The notes: generated by a model not told the origin, from the sequence alone. A stretch of 14,730 nt of DNA from DASVAL01 sp035649575 (GCA_035649575.1 DASRJH010000160.1:1-14730); one strand, 5' to 3'. Shown: positions 1-10,058, numbered from the stretch's first letter. Program-made: numbers and translations.

Positions 1-819
1 CCCACACTGCGCGAACAGGCGATCCTGCTGGCGCGCGAGCAGTTCGAGCTGGTGCTGCATCTCGGCCGCGAGAGCCTGGTCGACCGCGACCATCAGTTCC
101 GCGCCGGTCTCGAGATCGGCGAGCCTCAGGTACCCGCGCACAGGCGCCTGCCGGTCCTCGGCGAGCATCGGCAGCCAGCCCGTCACGGCGGCCCCGCGGC
201 GGCGCAGCGCCGCGAGCGGCAGCTCGCAGCTGGTCGGATCCACGAAATCGGAGATCCAGTGCAGGCGCCCCGCGACGCCGCGCTTCAGGACGACTCCGAT
301 CGCGGCCTCGGCAGACGCCGGCGCGACCGGCAGCGCGTCGAGGTGCGCCAGCAGGGCGTCGAGCTCGCCGGGCCCTTCGAACGACGCGACGGCGGCGCCG
401 CCCCCGCCGGGCGCGATGACCGTCAGGCCGTCGAGATGGCGCAGCGCGAGGCCCCCGATGATCGCCGCGAGCCGCAGCATGAACAGGCGGCGCGGCGCAA
501 CTCCGGCCAGCAGGCTCGGCGACAGATCGAGCAACAAGGTCAAGGCGCGCCGTTCTTCCTCCTCGAACAGTTTCACGAACAACTCGCCGGTGCGCGCGCA
601 GGCGGCCCAGTCGATGCGCCGCAGGTCGTCGCCGCGCACGTAGCGCCGGTGGCCGACGAACGTGCCGCTCTGGCTCAGCACGCGGCGCTTGCTGCGTTCG
701 TGCTCGGTCTTGCCGCCCGGCAGACGCGGACCGCGCGCGAGCAGGTCGTGCAGCAGGTTCTGGAACGCGCGCGGAAAGCGCTCGGGCACCTCCGGCAGGT
801 TGCGGGTTCGCCGCTTCAC
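1..819 (-). CDS. DUF58 domain protein (C-terminus cut by window edge)
   Basis: The gene reads from 819 leftward, stays open to base 1 and gives 273 residues. The family hallmark YVRGDDLRRIDW lies at residues 60-71, followed by a conserved region with FEEEE. A DLSPS motif at residues 98-102 fits the metal-ion site of the vWA-like fold that DUF58 proteins share. Family members are usually about 290-300 residues, so only a short C-terminal piece should be missing. I see no membrane helix in the visible part. The start is GTG at 819-817, and it overlaps the stop of the upstream gene as GTGA, so translation is probably coupled. DUF58 proteins typically sit with MoxR ATPases and vWA (Bat) membrane proteins in envelope or stress-related clusters. 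Their biochemical role is not settled. The family call is solid and the function is not. Confidence 0.93.
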   Translation of the reverse strand, partial: MKRRTRNLPEVPERFPRAFQNLLHDLLARGPRLPGGKTEHERSKRRVLSQSGTFVGHRRYVRGDDLRRIDWAACARTGELFVKLFEEEERRALTLLLDLSPSLLAGVAPRRLFMLRLAAIIGGLALRHLDGLTVIAPGGGGAAVASFEGPGELDALLAHLDALPVAPASAEAAIGVVLKRGVAGRLHWISDFVDPTSCELPLAALRRRGAAVTGWLPMLAEDRQAPVRGYLRLADLETGAELMVAVDQALAAEMQHQLELLARQQDRLFAQCG

Positions 820-1880
820 TTCGCCGCCTGTCGCAGCAGTTCGAAATAGCGACGCACCATCGGCCGCTCCTCGGCGGGCACGTGCCGGCTGCGTTGCGCC
901 GCTTCGGCCGCGCGTTCGAACTCTTCGCGCGAACGCGGCGGCGGCACGGCGCCCTCTCCGCCCGAGGTGCCGCTCGCGCCGGGCGCCGTGGTCCCGGCGC
1001 GTTCGAGCTCCGCGGCGTGCATGCGAACGCGGCGCGTCGGACCGTCGCCGACGAACTCCGGCACGATGAAGCGCTGTTGTGCGGGCAGATCCAGCAGCGG
1101 GGCCGGCGCCTCGGGCGTCACGGGGTCCGGGCTCTCGGTCGGCTGTGGTGGTTGCGGCTGCGGCGGCGGCGTGGACTCCGGCGGGGGCTTCTGCTGCGGG
1201 TCTTTCGACTCCGGCTCCTCGTCGCCACCGGGCGAGGGCACGGCGCTGCCCCCACCGCCGCTGCTCGAGCCGGCACCGTCTCCCGCGGCCGGACCGTCGA
1301 CGGAGGGCCGGCCACCGAGCACGCCGGGCCAGGGCGGCGCGAGCCACTCGCTCAGCAGCCAGGCGAGCAGCAGCAGGATCACGATCGGCACGAGCCAGCG
1401 ATGGCGGCCGAGGCCGGACCGGCCGATCTGCGCCACGACCGGAGTCAGCGCAGGCAGCTTCGCCGCGACGTCTTCGCCGAGCCAACGCGCCATCGGCACG
1501 TCGGCGCGCGCGCGGCGGTGGCACTCGAGCCACGTCGCGAACTCGTCGCCGAGGACGTCGAGCCCGCCCGGAGCCTGGAAGCCGCCGCCGGTGCGCAACA
1601 GCGCCGCGTCCGTGACACCCCACGTGCGGAAGCCCGCGAGCAGTGCTGCGGCCAGCGCAAACGACGCGAGCGCGATGGCCACGGGCCACCGGACCTCGGG
1701 CACGAGCCACGCGACGACGATCGCGGGACCGGCCACGAGCAGCAGCGAGCGCCCCATCGCACCGAGCGCCGCGCGGCGCACGTGCAACCGGCGCAGCCGC
1801 GCGGCAAAGGCCAGCAGGCGCCCGTCAGGCGCCGCGTCCAGGCCACCCTCGATCGCAGTCTCGTGCACGCCTGCCATCAT
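816..1880 (-). CDS. Three-helix membrane protein upstream of DUF58
   Basis: From ATG at 1880 this gives 354 residues. Two adjacent hydrophobic helices lie at about residues 45-60 and 66-83, and a third lies at about 163-180. A Pro/Gly/Ser-rich linker follows at about 185-262. The soluble C-terminus ends in VPAEERPMVRRYFELL (334-349), a motif I associate with membrane proteins of MoxR/DUF58 clusters. I cannot assign a named family with certainty. The gene overlaps the DUF58 gene by 4 bases, which supports a joint function at the envelope. The start is uncertain. Two ATGs are in tandem (1880 and 1877) without a clear ribosome binding site. The frame stays open to an ATG at 1997, but that extension would read straight through a terminator-like hairpin, so I rejected it. 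The extended linker may span the periplasm or present the C-terminal domain; this is inference. Confidence 0.8.
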   Translation of the reverse strand: MMAGVHETAIEGGLDAAPDGRLLAFAARLRRLHVRRAALGAMGRSLLLVAGPAIVVAWLVPEVRWPVAIALASFALAAALLAGFRTWGVTDAALLRTGGGFQAPGGLDVLGDEFATWLECHRRARADVPMARWLGEDVAAKLPALTPVVAQIGRSGLGRHRWLVPIVILLLLAWLLSEWLAPPWPGVLGGRPSVDGPAAGDGAGSSSGGGGSAVPSPGGDEEPESKDPQQKPPPESTPPPQPQPPQPTESPDPVTPEAPAPLLDLPAQQRFIVPEFVGDGPTRRVRMHAAELERAGTTAPGASGTSGGEGAVPPPRSREEFERAAEAAQRSRHVPAEERPMVRRYFELLRQAAK

Positions 1881-1897
1881 GCAGCGGCGCAGCGCAC

Positions 1898-1942
1898 AAG
1901 AAAATGGCCGGGCACGGGGGTAACGCACCCCCGTCCCCGGCC
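1898..1942 (-). terminator. Rho-independent terminator (or attenuator), leftward
   Basis: Bases 1906-1920 and 1928-1942 form a 15-base GC-rich inverted repeat with one mismatch, closing a 7-base loop (TAACGCA). Read on the minus strand, the hairpin is followed by ATTTTCTTG, a T-rich run at 1905-1898, which is the form of an intrinsic terminator. The plus-strand reading has no T-run. It most likely ends transcripts of the ABC operon, whose last gene stops at 2161. It also lies only about 18 bases before the likely start of the next minus-strand gene (1880), so an attenuator role is possible. Confidence 0.72.
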
Positions 1943-2160
1943 TACTCAGAAGGAGGAGACACCACAGCATCGGCCGCCGCCGGTGCGCCTCGTGCACACG
2001 ATCCTGGTGTCAGCCTGCATGCGGTGGCGGAGGCGTCGCGATCGAGACGGTGGCAACGTGGCATGGCTGCGGGTCCCGCACAGGGACAAACGCGGTCCCA
2101 CGACTTCACTGCGGAACGGGCTCGTGTCGGGGTCCGACAGGCACAGGCGTACAGGGCGGC
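1943..2160. other. Non-coding stretch between DUF4340 gene and terminator
   Basis: These 218 bases lie between the stop of the DUF4340 gene and the leftward terminator. Reading frames across it have no start with a ribosome binding site and no recognisable protein. It contains a short perfect palindrome, TGCGGGTCCCGCA, around 2068-2080. It may be a long 3' untranslated region, hold a promoter for the DUF58 pair, or encode a small RNA ended by the terminator. I cannot decide between these from sequence alone. Confidence 0.4.
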
Positions 2161-3441
2161 CTAGCCCCCGGTCTTCTTCACTTCCTTGTTCTCGCCCTTC
2201 TTCTCGTCCTTCTTGACCTCGCCCTTCTTCTCGTCCTTCTTGACCTCGCCGGGCTTCTCGTCCTTCTTGACCTCGCCAGCCTTGTCGTCCTTCTTGACCT
2301 CGCCGGGCTTCTTGTCCTCACCGGGCTTCACACCCTCGGTTGGTTGCACGGGATCGAACAGCTGCGCCTTCACGTCGAGCTCGAAGGACATGACGGTACC
2401 AGCCGGCCAAGTCATGAGGAACGCCGACTCCGAACTGTGCAGGTAGAACTCGTTCTTGCCCTCGACCTTGCCGCCGACCGAGAGCTTGATCTCGCGGTCC
2501 AGCTCGCCGTCGCGCAACGCGAGCACGATCTCGATCTGCGGCGGCACGAGCCCGAGCGCCTGCAGGTTGCCCGCGCGCTGCAGCGGCAGCCGGTAGTCCT
2601 GCACGGCGATCCAGCGCAGGCGCTGCAGCAGCGACTCGACTTCGCTCTGGCGCAGCGCACCGACGTCCGCGGGCGGCTCGACGGCGGTCCACGACGCCTT
2701 GTTGTCCTTGCGTTCGAACGTGAAGGTCGTGCCGGCCGTAGCCGCGTTGCGGATCGAGAGCCGCCGCACCTTCTCGGGCTCGGGCCGCGCGAGGACCTTG
2801 TCGAGCCACTGGTCCTGCTGCACGTCGCGCCGCCAGCCCTTGTCGAACTCGTAGAGCACGACGTCATTGCTGTCGCGTTTGCGCACGAACACGCCGCGCA
2901 CCATCTCGGTGCCGGTCTGCCCGGCGCTCGCATCCTTGCCGACGAGGACTTCGGCGACCACGTTCTGGCCGGTCGCGTCGACGGCCTTGATCACGAAGGC
3001 CTGGGCCTCGTCGAGCCCGAATGTCACGAGCTGCTCGGGCGTCGCGTTGGGTTGCACGAGCACGTCGCGGTCGATGCGGATCGCGCGCAGGTGCACGAAC
3101 ACGTCCGCTTCGACGCGTTCCTTGCTGACCGGCGCCCCGACGAGGTCACCGGCCACGAGGTTGCCGAACACGAAGCCCTTGTCGGTCTTCACGATGTGCA
3201 GCTGGTCGTAGGCGGTCGGGCGCTTCTGGTCGGGGTTCTGCGGGTCGGGTGGCGGTTGTTCCTTCTTGGGCTGCCCGAGCAGGATCTGTCCGACGTTGTC
3301 CGACGTGAAGCCGTCGAACAGCAGCGGGATCCGGGCGATGTCCTTGAAGCTCTCGGCCTCGCTGGTCAGCTGCAACCAGGTCGGCACCGCGAGCAGGATC
3401 GCGGCGATTCCCAGCACGAGGTTCTGTTTGGCGAGATTCAT
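2161..3441 (-). CDS. DUF4340 domain protein with lysine-rich repeat tail
   Basis: 426 residues, starting at ATG 3441, six bases after the GldG-like gene stops. One N-terminal membrane helix spans about residues 7-25. A large domain follows that should face outside the cytoplasm. It contains segments typical of DUF4340, such as VVAEVLVGKD (161-170) and DVVLYEFDKGWRRDV (193-207), and the alternating beta pattern of the family. A DUF4340 protein next to ABC ATPase, ABC-2 permease and GldG-like genes is a known arrangement, so this is probably an accessory subunit of that transporter. The last 50 or so residues (372-426) are a hydrophilic tail of KxGEVKKDE repeats, encoded by 27-base tandem repeats. 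The tail is not part of the DUF4340 fold and may bind polyanions or the cell wall; that is speculation. The substrate is unknown. Confidence 0.85.
   Translation of the reverse strand: MNLAKQNLVLGIAAILLAVPTWLQLTSEAESFKDIARIPLLFDGFTSDNVGQILLGQPKKEQPPPDPQNPDQKRPTAYDQLHIVKTDKGFVFGNLVAGDLVGAPVSKERVEADVFVHLRAIRIDRDVLVQPNATPEQLVTFGLDEAQAFVIKAVDATGQNVVAEVLVGKDASAGQTGTEMVRGVFVRKRDSNDVVLYEFDKGWRRDVQQDQWLDKVLARPEPEKVRRLSIRNAATAGTTFTFERKDNKASWTAVEPPADVGALRQSEVESLLQRLRWIAVQDYRLPLQRAGNLQALGLVPPQIEIVLALRDGELDREIKLSVGGKVEGKNEFYLHSSESAFLMTWPAGTVMSFELDVKAQLFDPVQPTEGVKPGEDKKPGEVKKDDKAGEVKKDEKPGEVKKDEKKGEVKKDEKKGENKEVKKTGG
2194..2317. repeat. 27-base tandem repeat in the DUF4340 gene tail
   Basis: Four full 27-base units run at 2194-2220, 2221-2247, 2248-2274 and 2275-2301, with a partial fifth to about 2317. 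Units 1 and 2 are identical, and units 3 and 4 differ at a few bases. Each unit encodes nine residues of the form GEVKKDEKx. The in-frame period means copy number can change without breaking the gene, as in other coding minisatellites. Confidence 0.9.
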
Positions 3442-3447
3442 CGGCGG

Positions 3448-5598
3448 TCAGGAGCCAAGGGATGTGAGGAAGGTGCGCTTCTGCGCGCGGCGAACCAGGA
3501 AGACGCAGAGCCCGAACACGGCGAGCAGGCCGGCAGGCAACACGACGTTGAGGCCACGCAGCCAGCTCGTCTTGCTGCGCAGGGACTGTTCTTGCAGACG
3601 CGCGTCGGCAGTCGGTGTGGCCTCTTCCTCGACGAGCTTCAACGTGCGATCGACCGGCATCCGGGCCTGCAGCGCGACGAGATCGGAGTCCTCGGCGATC
3701 CAGTCGAGCAACTGCACGAAGAACGCGGGCCCCAGGATCGAGTACGGACCGCCTGCCTGGGCGTAGTCGCCGCGCACGAAGTCGTCGCGCACGAAGTCGG
3801 AGTCGCCGATCATCACGATGCGGCCCGGCCTGTCGCCCTTCGTCAACGGCTCGGGCTCAGGCGGGGGCTTCGGCGCTTCGACGGGCTTTTGCGCCTCCGG
3901 ACCATCCACGGGCTTCTTCGCCTCGGGCGTCGCGTCGGGCTTCTGCCCGCTGTCGGCCGCATCCTTTCCGGCTTTCTCCTTGTCCTTGGCGGCGGCCGCC
4001 GCTTCCTCCTCCTTGATCTCGGAGGGGCGCTTGGGGCGTTGCGCCCCCGCGAAGAACGAGCTGAAGCGACCCCTCACCTGGGCCATGAGCGGCGCCTGCT
4101 GGCGCGGCTCGGCGAGGAAGCGTTCCTTGAGTTTCAGCAGGAACTTGTCATGTTCCGCTTTGCGCGTTTGCGGGTTCTGCCCGATCGGATTCAACATCTG
4201 CGGCGCATCCTCGACGAGCACGGCCGGACTCGACCACAACAACACCCGACCCTCGACATCCTCGGGCAGGTCGAGCAAGCCGCCCGCCCGCTGGCGCAGG
4301 CCCACCCACGTCGGCCAGTAGAACCCCGGCCCGCGGCCGATCTGCTTGAACGTCTTGAACAGGAAGTCGTCGCTCGGCATGCCCGCGACGAACAGCTTGC
4401 GAAAGGTCTCGGCGAGCTCCTTGTCGGGTTGACCGCGCCCGTCCTTGTTGAGCTGTTTGCTGAGTTCGTCGGCAGCCTTCTTCCAATCGAAATCCCTGGC
4501 GTGGAAGAAGTATGGGTAGGGCACCCACACCAGCTGCTGTTGGCCAAACGCGTTCATCTGCGGCACCGCGAGATACTCGAACGCCTGCGTGATCCGGTCG
4601 CGCGGCGTGTGCGCGTCCCCCCACATGTCGGCGAGCAGCTTCTGCTTCCAGTCGATGCCGTAGTGCAGCAGCATGTCGCCGAACGGCTTCGTGCTGCCTC
4701 CCGCGTCCACCTGGAAGGGGACTCTTGCGAACGCACGCTGCGGTCCGAGCACGTACTCGGCTGCGTCCGCGAACACGACCAGCGCGCCACCGCGCACGAC
4801 GAACTGGTCGAGCACGTACTTCTGCCGGTCGGTGAGGTCCTTGGGCCGGAACAGGAACAGCGTCTCGAGGTCGGCGGGTAGCAGCGCTCCGTCGTCGTCC
4901 TTGAAGTTCTGGAACTCGTAGCGCTTGCTGATGCCCTCGTGGGTGCGCAGCACGTTCCAGCCGATGCCACCCGGCGTCTGCTGGCCGGCCGCGTGCGCCG
5001 GCCATTCCATGTAGCCGATCTTGCGCTTCTGGTCGGTCGTCACTTCCTTGATCGCCGGAGTCAGCAGGGCCTCGGCCAGGAACGAGCTGTTCGGCCCGAA
5101 CTGGGCGATCACCTTCTGCTTGCCGCCGCCATACACGAGACGCAGACCCTGCCAGTGGCGGTCCACGGAGATCGACGTCGACGTGGTACTGCGCAGGTCG
5201 ACCTGTTTCACGCCAATGCGCTGGCAACGATCGGCAACCGCCTTGTCGGCGTTCGGATCGAAGCGTTGCACGACGACCCTGCCGTGGCCGAGTTGCACGA
5301 TCTCGTCGAGGAAGTTGTCGGCGATCGCGCGGCTCTCGCGCAGGGTGACCGGCAGCTTCTCCTTCGGGCTGAAGTAGGCTTCGATCACGAGGCGCTTGTC
5401 GAGCCTGCCGAGCAGCGTGCGCGTCGACTCGGTGGTCGACCACAGCGAGTCCGCGGTCAGGTCGAAGCGCAGGCGGTGGCGCGAGCAGAGGTAGACGACC
5501 TGGCCGAGCACGACCAGCAGCAGCAGCAGGTGCACGGTCACGGCCAGCGCGGCTCCGCACTCGCCTGCTCGTGAAGAAACTGGGTGCTTGCGTTTCAT
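3448..5598 (-). CDS. GldG-like ABC transporter auxiliary protein
   Basis: 716 residues with one membrane helix near each end (about 16-37 and 684-703), so the large middle should lie outside the cytoplasm. FDLTADSLWSTTESTRTLL (45-63) matches the opening of GldG-family proteins (DLT..kxySLSxqT). A GGALVVFADA segment (270-279) and VMIGDSDFVRDDF (595-607) also fit the family. GldG partners with GldF and GldA in Bacteroidetes gliding motility, but homologues occur widely without gliding, so I do not infer motility. A Lys/Ala/Glu/Pro-rich low-complexity insert at about 528-588 lies just before the VMIGDSDF strand, so it looks like a flexible loop or linker. The gene lies 4 bases after the permease and 6 bases before the DUF4340 gene, in one operon. 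The start is ATG 5598. Confidence 0.88.
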   Translation of the reverse strand: MKRKHPVSSRAGECGAALAVTVHLLLLLVVLGQVVYLCSRHRLRFDLTADSLWSTTESTRTLLGRLDKRLVIEAYFSPKEKLPVTLRESRAIADNFLDEIVQLGHGRVVVQRFDPNADKAVADRCQRIGVKQVDLRSTTSTSISVDRHWQGLRLVYGGGKQKVIAQFGPNSSFLAEALLTPAIKEVTTDQKRKIGYMEWPAHAAGQQTPGGIGWNVLRTHEGISKRYEFQNFKDDDGALLPADLETLFLFRPKDLTDRQKYVLDQFVVRGGALVVFADAAEYVLGPQRAFARVPFQVDAGGSTKPFGDMLLHYGIDWKQKLLADMWGDAHTPRDRITQAFEYLAVPQMNAFGQQQLVWVPYPYFFHARDFDWKKAADELSKQLNKDGRGQPDKELAETFRKLFVAGMPSDDFLFKTFKQIGRGPGFYWPTWVGLRQRAGGLLDLPEDVEGRVLLWSSPAVLVEDAPQMLNPIGQNPQTRKAEHDKFLLKLKERFLAEPRQQAPLMAQVRGRFSSFFAGAQRPKRPSEIKEEEAAAAAKDKEKAGKDAADSGQKPDATPEAKKPVDGPEAQKPVEAPKPPPEPEPLTKGDRPGRIVMIGDSDFVRDDFVRGDYAQAGGPYSILGPAFFVQLLDWIAEDSDLVALQARMPVDRTLKLVEEEATPTADARLQEQSLRSKTSWLRGLNVVLPAGLLAVFGLCVFLVRRAQKRTFLTSLGS

Positions 5599-5602
5599 GC
5601 GA

Positions 5603-6329
5603 TCACCCGCGGTGGCGCCTCGTCTCGAGCACGAGCGCGTTGGCGTAGAGGAAGAACCCGCAGAAGCAGGCGAAGTAGACGATGTCGCGCGTGTCGAGCA
5701 CGCCGCGCGAGATGCTCTCGAAGTAGCGATAGGGGCTCGTGGCGTTCAGCACGTCGACGCCCCACGCGGGCATCCAGTCGGCCATCCACTCGATCAGGAT
5801 CGGATAGCCGAGCCCGTAGAGCACGACCAACGACACCAACGAGACGATGACTGCGACGAGCTGGTCGCGCGTCGTGCTCGACCAGAACATGCCGACCGCG
5901 ACGAAGCTGCTCGCGAACAACAGCGACGCCACGTATGCGGCGATCACGGGTGGCCAGTCGACGCGTCCGAAGACACCGAGGGTGATCGGCAGACCGAGCG
6001 TCAGCAGCAGCACCAGGCCGAGGTAGGCCACCACGGCGCCGAACTTGCCGAGCACGAGTTGGGAGACGCGGACCGGGAACGTCATCAGCAGCTCGATCGT
6101 GCCGAGCTTCCGCTCCTCGGCCCACAGCCGCATCGTCAGCGCAGGCAGGAAGAAGAGGAACAGGAACGGCAACAGACCGAAGAAGCTCTGCATGCTCGCC
6201 TGCGCGCCGTGCTGCAGGCTGCTCTGCGAGGAGAAGAACAGCAGGAAGCCGAGGAACAGCACGCCGAACACGTAGGCGATCGGCGACGTGAAGTAGCTCT
6301 TCAGTTCGCGGCGGAAGATCACGAGCGTC

Positions 6330-6337
<8 letters not shown>
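5603..6337 (-). CDS. ABC-2 type permease (GldF-like)
   Basis: 244 residues, strongly hydrophobic, with about six membrane helices (roughly 20-37, 52-70, 100-122, 130-151, 162-180 and 221-238). The N-terminal RRELKSYFTSPIAYVF (9-24) is characteristic of ABC-2 permeases of the GldF type, and LWAEERKLGTIELLMTFPV (71-89) is the conserved cytoplasmic loop that contacts the ATPase. The start at ATG 6337 lies inside the end of the ATPase gene (8-base overlap). It is preceded by a strong ribosome binding site, which supports coupled translation. With the ATPase it should form the transport core. The substrate cannot be read from the sequence. Confidence 0.92.
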
Positions 6338-7283
<946 letters not shown>

Positions 7284-7384
7284 CGTTCCGTCGCTCCGAT
7301 ATCAGAAACCGTCATCTGCACGCTCCAAATGGGCATCGCTGTCGCGTCAGGGCAACTTGCTCGTACACCGACCAGCCGTGCCGG

Positions 7385-8782
<1,398 letters not shown>

Positions 8783-9410
8783 GCCGGTGCATCCCGATCA
8801 GCCAGCACGATTGGCTGGCGGTCTTCTCGGGGTCGATCGACGCGCCATCGCAAACGGCGCGCTCCATCGACCCACCGTTGTTTCTGCCGCAGGAGGCCGT
8901 TGCCACGAGCGGCTGTTATCTGTACTCGATGGGATCCAGCTCCAGGGGCTCCAGCTCCAGGCGTTGGATCCCAATCCGGCCCGGCAGTCGACGACGTGCA
9001 AACACGTCATCGAAACCGCGCCGCCTCGCCACCCACATCACGAACCCAGCATCGACATCCGAGCATGAGCTGCGGATCAAAATGCTGGATCAAGCCGCTG
9101 GCCGAGGTTACCTGCGAAGCCCTCTTCGGACTCGACGTGGTCAGGGCGAGCGTCGCCGGCTCGCTGTCTACCAGCGGGCCAGAGACGAATCCAGACGATA
9201 ACGAGCACGCTGGCCTCACGCAAGCGGACATCCTTGTTTTCTCGCAGCCGCGCCACCACGAGACGGCGACCTGCCGCATGGTTGCCAGCGCCCCCGGCTT
9301 GCGCTATCCACGTGCCCCTGCGATCGGCGGTTGCGATTCAACTCGGAGGCCGCCGAACACCGAAATCAAGCCAGCGGGATCACCCGCGCACCGACCGGAA
9401 CCAACGCACG
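8783..9410. other. rho-clpP divergent intergenic region
   Basis: 628 bases between two divergent genes. It must hold the 5' leaders and probably the promoters of both rho and clpP, but I see no convincing -35/-10 pair. Structures visible: a 6-base-stem hairpin at 8801-8819 just ahead of the rho start, a 9-base inverted repeat at 8930-8973, a nested hairpin at 9325-9355, and a small GCGGG/CCCGC hairpin at 9374-9387 ahead of clpP. Two short frames deserve mention but are not called as genes. One is a minus-strand 40-residue frame at 8916-9038 ending RLELEPLELDPIEYR. The other is a plus-strand frame from ATG 9065 that would overlap the clpP start by 47 bases and has a balanced composition. Neither has a ribosome binding site. 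I recognise no tRNA or known RNA family. Confidence 0.5.
8930..8973. repeat. Perfect 9-base inverted repeat with internal direct repeats
   Basis: TGGGATCCA at 8930-8938 pairs perfectly with TGGATCCCA at 8965-8973. Two more pairs can form outward if one base bulges. The 26-base interior is built from GCTCCAG-type units, and CCAGCTCCAGG occurs at 8936-8946 and again at 8951-8961. No T-run follows on either strand, so it is not a standard terminator. It could be a protein-binding site or a leader structure for rho. Confidence 0.5.
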
Positions 9411-10058
9411 ATGCAGAATCCCTTCGACCTCGATCCCCGCCGCCTGCGCCCCGATGAAGACGACGACGAGGGGCACGAGCCCGGCCAGAACGGCGAACCG
9501 CGGCACCACACGAGCCCCTTCGAGAAAGCCCTGCTGGACGCTCGCACGCTGCTGATCAGTGGACCCGTCGACGACAAGATGCTGCGCGAGGCCACAGTTC
9601 GCTGTCTCGCGATGGAGCAGAAGGACCCGAAGAAGCCGATCCAGGTCTTCATCAATTCGCCAGGCGGCAGCGCCGACGCGGGCTTCGCGCTCTTCGACCT
9701 GCTGCGCTTCATCAAGCCTCCGATCATCACGGTCGTGAACGGCCTCTGCGCTTCGGCGGGCATCCTGATCCACCTCGCCGCCGACAAGAAGCGGCGCTTC
9801 TGCATGAGCGAGAGCCGCTTCATGATCCACCAGCCGTCGACGATGGGCCGCGGCACCGCGAGCGACCTCGACATCACGGCCAAGGAGATCCTCAAGCTGC
9901 GCGACCGCTACAACCGCATCATCGCGGAGACCTGTGGCAAGACGCCCGAGGCCGTGCTCGAATCCGCGCGCCGCGACTTCTGGCTCGATGCGGGACAGGC
10001 GCTCGAGTACGGGCTCGTGCACAAGGTCGTGAAGAAGCGCGAAGAGCTGCCTGAATGA
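9411..10058 (+). CDS. clpP: ClpP-family serine peptidase
   Basis: 215 residues from ATG 9411. ClpP forms a barrel that degrades proteins fed by a Clp ATPase in the cytoplasm. The oxyanion-loop motif INSPGGSADAGFALFD (81-96) is present, and the catalytic triad is visible as S115 (in GLCASAG), H140 (MIHQP) and D189 (RRDFW). The sequence is a divergent member: the nucleophile motif is GLCASAG instead of the usual GQAASMG. The first 35 residues are acidic and polar (DEDDDEG at 15-21) instead of the normal axial-loop segment. No ClpX, ClpA or trigger factor gene is adjacent. It may be a second, specialised ClpP paralogue. The frame is open upstream to 9234, but family alignment and the preceding sequence favour 9411. 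Only a weak GGAA lies upstream as a ribosome binding site. Confidence 0.93.
   Translation: MQNPFDLDPRRLRPDEDDDEGHEPGQNGEPRHHTSPFEKALLDARTLLISGPVDDKMLREATVRCLAMEQKDPKKPIQVFINSPGGSADAGFALFDLLRFIKPPIITVVNGLCASAGILIHLAADKKRRFCMSESRFMIHQPSTMGRGTASDLDITAKEILKLRDRYNRIIAETCGKTPEAVLESARRDFWLDAGQALEYGLVHKVVKKREELPE

Noticed and set aside
1881..1997. N-terminal extension of the membrane protein to ATG 1997
   Set aside because: It would translate through the strong hairpin and T-run, is Arg/Pro-rich, and lacks a ribosome binding site.
882..2216. 444-residue plus-strand open frame
   Set aside because: It is antisense to the membrane protein next to DUF58, is Arg-rich, and has no domain. The minus-strand gene has membrane helices and a coupled junction.
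2050..4881. 943-residue open frame on the plus strand
   Set aside because: It lies antisense to the DUF4340 and GldG-like genes, is full of His/Arg/Leu/Asp runs typical of high-GC shadow frames, and matches no family.
7299..7328. Possible promoter TTGGAG-18-TGATAT upstream of the ABC operon
   Set aside because: The -10 matches the consensus poorly, and the start site would leave almost no leader before ATG 7283.
7284..7384. Terminator after rho
   Set aside because: I looked for a hairpin with a T-run in the 100 bases after the rho stop and found none.
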